Assembly (NCBI GenBank): GCA_035547895.1
Contig: DASZTT010000001.1
Coordinates: 1 to 11,382 of the forward strand
Length of the DNA: 11,382 nt
Source of the DNA: 66-474 sp035547895
GTDB taxonomy: Bacteria; Pseudomonadota; Gammaproteobacteria; Xanthomonadales; Rhodanobacteraceae
Direction: 5' to 3'
A program made the translations under genes and the position numbers. Below are positions 7,053-11,382 of the stretch, in pieces. Positions within the stretch are counted from its first letter, which is position 1; each line of letters starts with the position of its first letter. The notes under the pieces were generated by a model. It did not search any database. It was not told where the DNA came from and worked only from the letters and a program-made list of their open reading frames with translations.

Positions 7053-8078
7053 GTGACCACCATGCATCGCAACAAGCTTCGCCTGCTTGCACTCGCCACC
7101 TCGCTTGCGCTCGGCATTGGCGCGGCGCACGCCACCGACATCACCGGCGCCGGTTCCAGCTTCGTCTATCCGGTGATTTCGAAATGGTCGGCGGCTTACG
7201 CCGACAAAACCGGCAACCGCGTCAATTACCAGTCGATCGGTTCCGGCGGCGGCATCGCGCAGATCAAGGCCGGCACGGTGGATTTCGGCGCCAGCGACAT
7301 GCCGCTGGACGAGGCGACGCTCGCCAAGTTCGGCCTCGGCCAGTTTCCCGACGTGATCGGCGGCATCGTGCCGGCGTACAACATCGCGGGCGTCGCGCCC
7401 GGCAAGTTGGTGCTGGACGGCCCGGTGCTGGCGAAGATCTTCCTCGGCCAGATCACCAACTGGTCCGATCCCGCGATCGCGGCGCTGAATCCGGATGTCG
7501 CGCTGCCGAGCGCGAAGATCACCGTGGTGCATCGCTCGGATGGTTCGGGCACCACCTTCAACTTCTCCGACTACCTGTCGAAGGTCAGCCCGGAATGGAA
7601 GTCCAGGGTGGGCGAGGGCACCGCGATCAACTGGCCGACCGGTATCGGCGGAAAGGGCAATGAAGGCGTTTCCGCTTACGTCAAGCAGGTTCCGAATTCG
7701 ATTGGCTACGTCGAATACGCGTACGCCGTGCAGAACCATCTTGGCTATGCGCGCATGAAGAACGCCGCCGGCAAGGTGGTCAGTCCCGAAACGGCGAGCT
7801 TCCAGGCCGCGGCCGCGACCGCCGACTGGTCGCACGCGAAGAACTTCAACCTACTGATGACCAACGCGCCCGGCGCCGATGCGTGGCCGATCACCGCCAC
7901 CTCGTGGGTGATCATGTACAAGCAGCCGAAGAACGCCGCGAACTCGAAGGTCGCGTTCGAGTTCTTCCGCTATGCGTACGGCGACGGCAAATCCGCGGCC
8001 ACGGCGCTGGACTACGTGCCGCTCCCGGCCGGCCTGGTGAGCCAGATCGAGGGCTACTGGAAGGCCGAGTTCAAGTAG
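7053..8078 (+). CDS. pstS: Phosphate ABC transporter, periplasmic phosphate-binding protein PstS
   Basis: PstS captures inorganic phosphate in the periplasm with high affinity and delivers it to PstC/PstA. The 341-residue precursor has a signal peptide cleaved probably after AHA (25-27). There is no lipobox cysteine, so it should be soluble. Phosphate ligands seen in E. coli PstS are recognisable: GAGSSF (Ser in place of Thr10, with Phe11 kept), SIGSGGG, DFGASD with the key aspartate, and HRSDGSGTTF carrying the Arg, Asp, Ser, Gly and Thr contacts. The GTG at 7053 is chosen as start because AGGAG lies six nucleotides upstream; the ATG at 7062 is 15 nt from that site. It is the first gene of the pst operon, behind a Pho-box array. 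A structured 174-bp gap with a hairpin repeat separates it from pstC, which may let PstS be made in excess of the membrane subunits. Confidence 0.97.
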   Translation: MTTMHRNKLRLLALATSLALGIGAAHATDITGAGSSFVYPVISKWSAAYADKTGNRVNYQSIGSGGGIAQIKAGTVDFGASDMPLDEATLAKFGLGQFPDVIGGIVPAYNIAGVAPGKLVLDGPVLAKIFLGQITNWSDPAIAALNPDVALPSAKITVVHRSDGSGTTFNFSDYLSKVSPEWKSRVGEGTAINWPTGIGGKGNEGVSAYVKQVPNSIGYVEYAYAVQNHLGYARMKNAAGKVVSPETASFQAAAATADWSHAKNFNLLMTNAPGADAWPITATSWVIMYKQPKNAANSKVAFEFFRYAYGDGKSAATALDYVPLPAGLVSQIEGYWKAEFK

Positions 8079-8094
8079 TGAGCGACGCGTGGAG

Positions 8095-8235
8095 CCCCTC
8101 TCCCCACCGGGATAGGCGGCCGCAGGCCGAGCGCGTAGCGCCGGGGTGAGGGTTCGGGCACGCGATACGCCGCGCTGGGACCGAACCCTCATCCGCCCTT
8201 CGGGCACCTTCTCCCGGAGGGAGAAGGCAAAACAA
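8095..8235 (+). repeat. Structured intergenic repeat, copy 1, between pstS and pstC
   Basis: Most of the 174-bp pstS-pstC gap is a dense series of inverted repeats. CCCTCTCCCC (8096-8105) pairs 9 of 10 with GGGGTGAGGG (8143-8152). CGGCC-GCA-GGCCG occupies 8117-8129. TGAGGGTTCGG (8147-8157) pairs perfectly with CCGAACCCTCA (8181-8191). GCCC-TTC-GGGC is at 8195-8205. A 9-bp stem, CCTTCTCCC with GGGAGAAGG, spans 8207-8227 around a GGA loop. The right half recurs ahead of phoU. It resembles a REP-type dispersed repeat I remember as common in Xanthomonadales genomes. No T run follows, so a terminator is unlikely. It may stabilise the pstS message and lower expression of later genes. Confidence 0.8.
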
Positions 8236-8252
8236 ACCTTCAGCGATCTCCC

Positions 8253-9224
8253 ATGTCATCGATCCCCGCCATCGCCATCATCAGCAACGCAGAGCGCCGC
8301 AGCCGCGCCGATGCGCGCCACGATGTGTGGTTCCATCGGCTGTTGAAAGCCTGCGCGTTGCTGGTGCTGGCGGCGCTGCTGGGCGCCGCGCTGTCGACCT
8401 TGTGGGGCGGACGCGAAGTGCTGTTCGGGCAGGGACTGCATTTCCTGACTAGTGCCGCGTGGAATCCGGTCGCCGACGATTACGGCGCGCTGGCGCCCAT
8501 CTTCGGCACGCTGGTGACTTCGGTGATCGCGCTCATCCTCGCGGTGCCGCTGAGTTTCGGCATCGCGCTGTTCCTCACCGAGATCGCGCCGACCTGGTTG
8601 CGCGGTCCGGTCGCCACGGCGATCGAATTGCTGGCCAGCATCCCGTCGATCATCTACGGCATGTGGGGCTTGTTCGTGTTCGTGCCGTTCATGGCCCGCA
8701 TCGAGCCCAGCCTGTCCGATACGCTGGGCCGCATTCCGTTGCTCGGACAATTGTTCCAGGGGCCGCCGCTGGGATTGGGCCTGCTCACTGCGGGCATCGT
8801 GCTGGCGGTGATGATCCTGCCGTTCATCTGCTCGGTGATGCGCGAGGTGTTCCAGACGGTGCCGAACCGGCTCAAGGAATCGTCCTATGCGCTCGGCTCG
8901 ACGACCTGGGAAGTGGTGTGGGACATCGTGCTGCCGTACACGCGCTCGGCGGTGATCGGCGGCATCTTCCTCGGCCTCGGACGCGCGCTGGGCGAGACCA
9001 TGGCGGTGACCTTCGTGCTCGGCAACGCGTACAACATCACGTCTTCGCTGTTGATGCCCGGCACCTCGATTTCCTCTTCGATCGCCAACGAATTCAACGA
9101 AGCGGTCGGCACGCACCGCTCGGCGCTGATCGCGCTGGGCTTCCTGCTGTTCGTGGTCACCTTCGTGGTGCTGTTGATCTCGCGCCTGATGCTGCGCCAG
9201 CTCGCGCGGCGGGAGGGCGCGTGA
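8253..9224 (+). CDS. pstC: Phosphate ABC transporter permease PstC
   Basis: PstC is one of the two inner-membrane subunits forming the phosphate channel. It has 323 residues: a polar N-terminus (1-28), a first membrane helix (about 31-50), a periplasmic loop, and further helices at about 82-110, 125-150, 172-195, 232-258 and 290-312. The cytoplasmic EAA-type loop that docks on PstB lies around 208-240 (KESSYALGSTTWEVVWDIVLP). GRALGETMAV (243-252) contains the arginine (R244) and glutamate (E248) positions known to matter for transport in E. coli PstC. No good Shine-Dalgarno sits before the ATG at 8253; the closest purine-rich string is the 3' arm of the upstream hairpin repeat, ending 25 nt away. 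Its stop overlaps the pstA start by one base, suggesting coupling. Confidence 0.96.
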   Translation: MSSIPAIAIISNAERRSRADARHDVWFHRLLKACALLVLAALLGAALSTLWGGREVLFGQGLHFLTSAAWNPVADDYGALAPIFGTLVTSVIALILAVPLSFGIALFLTEIAPTWLRGPVATAIELLASIPSIIYGMWGLFVFVPFMARIEPSLSDTLGRIPLLGQLFQGPPLGLGLLTAGIVLAVMILPFICSVMREVFQTVPNRLKESSYALGSTTWEVVWDIVLPYTRSAVIGGIFLGLGRALGETMAVTFVLGNAYNITSSLLMPGTSISSSIANEFNEAVGTHRSALIALGFLLFVVTFVVLLISRLMLRQLARREGA

Positions 9225-10093
9225 TGGCCATCGACATCCATGTCCGCCGGCTCGCCGTCAACGTGGTGGCAATGGTGCTCAGCGGGCTCGCCGCGGCGGT
9301 GGGCCTCGTGTTCCTGGTCTGGATCCTGTGGGTCACGGTGAAGAACGGGATCGCCGCGCTCGACCTCAAGCTGTTCACGAAGATCACTGCCTATGCCGAC
9401 CAGGGCGGCCTCGCCAACGCCATCGTCGGCAGTCTGGTCATGGATCTGATCGCGCTCGCGCTCTGTGCGCCGGTGGGGGTCCTGGCCGGCACCTTTCTTG
9501 CCGAATACGCGAACCGTTCGAAGCTGGGCGCGGTCATCCGTTTCTTGAACGACATCCTGCTGTCGGCGCCGTCGATCGTGCTGGGCCTGTTCGTGTACGT
9601 GATCGTGGTGCTGCCGATGTCGAACCTGACGCACGGCGAAGTTTCATTCTCAGGGTTGGCCGGTGCCATCGCACTGGCGTTGATCGGGCTGCCGGTGATC
9701 GTGCGCACCACCGACGAAATGCTGCAACTGGTGCCGGGCACGCTGCGCGAAGCGGCGCTGTCGCTGGGCATCCCGCAATGGAAGCTGACCTTGCAGGTGC
9801 TGGTGCGCGCCGCGCTCTCGGGCATCGTCACCGGCGTGCTGCTGGCGCTGGCGCGGCTGGCCGGCGAAACCGCGCCGCTGTTGTTCACCGCCTTCGGCAA
9901 CAACTTCATGGCCTTCCATCCGCTCAACAAGATGGAAAGCCTGCCGGTGGCGATCTACCAGTACACCAACGACCCCAACCCTGCGCTACACGCTATCGCC
10001 TGGGCCGGCGCGCTGCTGATCACGCTGTTCGTGCTGCTGCTCAGCCTGTCCGCCCGCTGGTACCTGCATCGTCACAAGGTCACCCATGACTGA
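9224..10093 (+). CDS. pstA: Phosphate ABC transporter permease PstA
   Basis: PstA pairs with PstC to form the inner-membrane path for phosphate. It has 289 residues with about six membrane helices: roughly 12-38, 66-95, 108-130, 143-162, 197-222 and 257-278. The EAA loop for PstB contact is EAALSLGIPQWKLTLQVLV (176-194). ARLAGETAPLLF (210-221) holds the conserved arginine (R211) and glutamate (E215) shared with PstC. The ATG at 9224 shares its A with the pstC TGA, and GGGAGG lies seven nucleotides upstream, so it is well placed for initiation or re-initiation. Its last eight bases overlap pstB. Length and motifs are normal and nothing looks damaged. Confidence 0.96.
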   Translation: MAIDIHVRRLAVNVVAMVLSGLAAAVGLVFLVWILWVTVKNGIAALDLKLFTKITAYADQGGLANAIVGSLVMDLIALALCAPVGVLAGTFLAEYANRSKLGAVIRFLNDILLSAPSIVLGLFVYVIVVLPMSNLTHGEVSFSGLAGAIALALIGLPVIVRTTDEMLQLVPGTLREAALSLGIPQWKLTLQVLVRAALSGIVTGVLLALARLAGETAPLLFTAFGNNFMAFHPLNKMESLPVAIYQYTNDPNPALHAIAWAGALLITLFVLLLSLSARWYLHRHKVTHD

Positions 10094-10913
10094 GGACATC
10101 GTGTTGCTCAATCCGCCTCCAGCTTTCGCACAGACGGTTCCCGCCGTCGCCGTATCGCCGCAACCCAAGCTGGCGGTGCGCAACCTGAATTTCCTGTACG
10201 GCGATGCGCCAGCGCTGAAGAACATCAGCTTGGACATCCCGGAGAAAAAGGTCAGCGCGATCATCGGCCCGTCCGGCTGCGGCAAGTCCACCTTGCTGCG
10301 CGTGTTCAACCGCATCTATGCGATCTATCCGAACCTGCGGGCGATCGGCGAGGTGCTGCTGGATGGCGAGAACATCCTCGACGCCAGCTACCCCGTCCAC
10401 AAGCTCCGCAGCAAGATCGGCATGGTGTTCCAGAAGCCGGTGCCGTTCCCGATGACGATCTTCGAGAACATCGCGTGGGGCATCCGCCACCACGAGAAAC
10501 TCTCGAAAGCGGACATGGAGGCCCGCGTCGAGCACGCGCTGCGCCGTGCGGCGTTGTGGGACGAGGTGAAAGACAAGTTGAAGCGCAGCGCGCTGGGCCT
10601 GTCGGGCGGCCAGCAGCAGCGCTTGTGCATCGCGCGCAGCATCGCACTGAAGCCGGAAGTGCTGCTGCTCGACGAGCCCACCTCGGCGCTCGACCCGATC
10701 GCCACCGGTCGCATCGAGCAGTTGATCGAGGAATTGAAGCGCGACTACACGATCGTGATCGTCACCCACAACATGCAGCAGGCTGCGCGCGTATCCGACC
10801 GCACCGCCTTCATGTACCTCGGCGAGCTGGTGGAATTCGACGAGACCGAAAAGATCTTCACCAAGCCCTCCAGGCAGCAGACGGAAGACTACATTTCGGG
10901 AAGGTTCGGGTGA
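10086..10913 (+). CDS. pstB: Phosphate ABC transporter ATP-binding protein PstB
   Basis: PstB hydrolyses ATP on the cytoplasmic face to drive phosphate import and, with PhoU, reports transport state to PhoR. In 275 residues all ABC ATPase signatures are intact: Walker A GPSGCGKST (61-69), Q-loop glutamine 116 in MVFQKP, signature LSGGQQQR (172-179), Walker B VLLLDEP (192-198, catalytic E197), D-loop SALD and H-loop H228 in VTHNM. The PstB-typical FNRIYAIYP segment and the ending DYISGRFG are present. Compared with E. coli PstB (257 residues) it has an extra N-terminal stretch of about 18 residues rich in Pro, Ala and Val before the fold begins. The ATG at 10086 overlaps the end of pstA by 8 nt, indicating tight coupling. 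The next gene, phoU, follows after 122 bp containing a second hairpin repeat. Confidence 0.97.
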   Translation: MTEDIVLLNPPPAFAQTVPAVAVSPQPKLAVRNLNFLYGDAPALKNISLDIPEKKVSAIIGPSGCGKSTLLRVFNRIYAIYPNLRAIGEVLLDGENILDASYPVHKLRSKIGMVFQKPVPFPMTIFENIAWGIRHHEKLSKADMEARVEHALRRAALWDEVKDKLKRSALGLSGGQQQRLCIARSIALKPEVLLLDEPTSALDPIATGRIEQLIEELKRDYTIVIVTHNMQQAARVSDRTAFMYLGELVEFDETEKIFTKPSRQQTEDYISGRFG

Positions 10914-10920
10914 ACGACGT

Positions 10921-11022
10921 CTCTCTCCTGGGGTGAGGGTTCGCTGCCACGGCACGTTCCACACTTGCCAGACCCTCATCCGACCCTTCGGGCCACCTTC
11001 TCCCGGAGGGAGAAGGAAACAA
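10921..11022 (+). repeat. Structured intergenic repeat, copy 2, between pstB and phoU
   Basis: This is a second, shorter member of the repeat found between pstS and pstC, in the same orientation. Both start a shared block with GGGGTGAGGGTTCG (10930-10943 here). Both continue through an ACCCTCATCCG stretch and a CCCTTCGGG mini-hairpin, and finish with the same 9-bp CCTTCTCCC/GGGAGAAGG stem (10996-11016) and an A-rich tail. The central segment (about 10944-10971) differs from copy 1, and the GC-rich left hairpins of copy 1 are absent. The TGAGGGT/ACCCTCA outer stem (10934-10940 with 10972-10978) is shorter, at 7 bp. It fills nearly all of the 122-bp pstB-phoU gap. Confidence 0.8.
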
Positions 11023-11035
11023 CACGAGCCACGAC

Positions 11036-11382
11036 ATGAACACACAAACCCACGACCACTTGGTGAAAAGCTACGACGAGGAGATGTCGCGCCTCACCGG
11101 CGAGATCGCCGCGATGGGCGAACTCGCGGCCAGGCAACTGGAAGCGGCGATGGATGCGCTGGGCAAGCGCGACAGCAAGGCGGCCCAGCGCGTCGCGGAC
11201 AACGACGACGCGATCGACGACCAGGAACGCCGGATCAGCGGCGACGTGCTGCGATTGCTGGCGCTGCGCCAGCCGATGGCGCGCGACCTGCGCGAGATCC
11301 TGGCCGCGTTGCGCATCGCTTCCGACATCGAGCGCATCGGCGACTACGCCACCAACGTCGCACGGCGATCGATGACGCTGAA
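11036..11382 (+). CDS. phoU: Phosphate signalling protein PhoU (3' truncated by window edge)
   Basis: PhoU is a cytoplasmic helical protein that links PstB and PhoR, keeping the Pho regulon off when phosphate is plentiful and restraining transporter activity. The first 115 residues are visible: an N-terminal HLVKSYDEEMSRL helix, the QLEAAMDAL and D/E-rich DNDDAIDDQERRI segments, and the hallmark RQPMARDLREILAALRIASDIERIGDYATNVA (78-109). In that stretch D97, E99 and D103 belong to the conserved metal-binding E/DxxxD-type motif of the first PhoU repeat. The second repeat, expected for a protein of roughly 230-240 residues, lies beyond the window. The ATG at 11036 fits the family start, but no strong Shine-Dalgarno sits close by. 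The nearest purine run ends 19 nt upstream in the repeat hairpin. It is the expected last gene of the pst operon. Confidence 0.93.
   Translation, partial: MNTQTHDHLVKSYDEEMSRLTGEIAAMGELAARQLEAAMDALGKRDSKAAQRVADNDDAIDDQERRISGDVLRLLALRQPMARDLREILAALRIASDIERIGDYATNVARRSMTL

Noticed and set aside
6849..7835. Open frame extending the porin upstream on the minus strand across the divergent promoters and into pstS
   Set aside because: It is antisense to a well-supported pstS, and its translation lacks any porin character. The porin signal peptide and an AAGGAG site fix the start at 6848. High GC keeps this frame open by chance.
8207..8227. The 9-bp repeat hairpin as a rho-independent terminator after pstS
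   Set aside because: It is followed by CAAAACAAACC rather than a T run on the plus strand, and essential transport genes continue downstream. The same holds for the copy before phoU.
8071..8259. Small frames across the repeats encoding LLPPGEG-type peptides (also near 11000 on the minus strand)
   Set aside because: These arise from reading the intergenic repeat backwards. The same peptide appears wherever the repeat occurs, so it is not evidence for a gene.
1..11382. CRISPR arrays, insertion sequences, tRNA or rRNA genes
   Set aside because: I saw no regularly spaced repeats other than the Pho-box 7-mers, no transposase-like protein and no cloverleaf or rRNA-like stretch.

Overview
The window looks like a piece of a high-GC gammaproteobacterial chromosome, most likely from the Lysobacterales/Xanthomonadales (the Rhodanobacteraceae/Xanthomonadaceae side). 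This rests on strongly GC-biased third codon positions, MutS, PhoB and PhoR that follow the E. coli proteins closely, and intergenic hairpin repeats of a type I remember from that order. The placement is an inference; there is no rRNA or other marker to fix it.

Layout. Positions 2-331 (+) hold the 3' end of an unrecognised Ala/Pro-rich protein. It converges on a minus-strand pair: a secreted DUF3617-type protein (359-868) downstream of mutS (950-3553). A 126-bp divergent region separates mutS from phoB (3680-4369) and phoR (4366-5406), which overlap by ATGA. Next come a minus-strand terminator and a hairpin, then a minus-strand OprO/OprP-type outer-membrane porin (5685-6848). The porin diverges from pstS-pstC-pstA-pstB (7053-10913) and phoU (11036 to the window edge, truncated).

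How it works together. From about 3.6 kb onward the window is a compact phosphate-starvation regulon. It has the PhoR/PhoB two-component pair, a porin for phosphate entry through the outer membrane, the periplasmic binding protein PstS, the PstC/PstA permease, the PstB ATPase, and PhoU, which couples transporter state to PhoR. Three promoters carry Pho-box-like 7-mers repeated every 11 nt: two in front of phoB, four facing the porin and four facing pstS. In each case a candidate -10 hexamer starts exactly 10 nt after the last 7-mer. The porin and pst arrays are back to back, 17 bp apart.

Departures from the textbook set-up. PhoR begins directly at its PAS region and has no transmembrane segment, and no upstream start could add one. 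Two related hairpin repeats sit inside the pst-phoU cluster, directly ahead of pstC and phoU, neither of which has a good Shine-Dalgarno sequence nearby. I see no mobile element, CRISPR array, tRNA or rRNA, and no wholly new system. The novelty is in the PhoR architecture and the regulatory and repeat layout.
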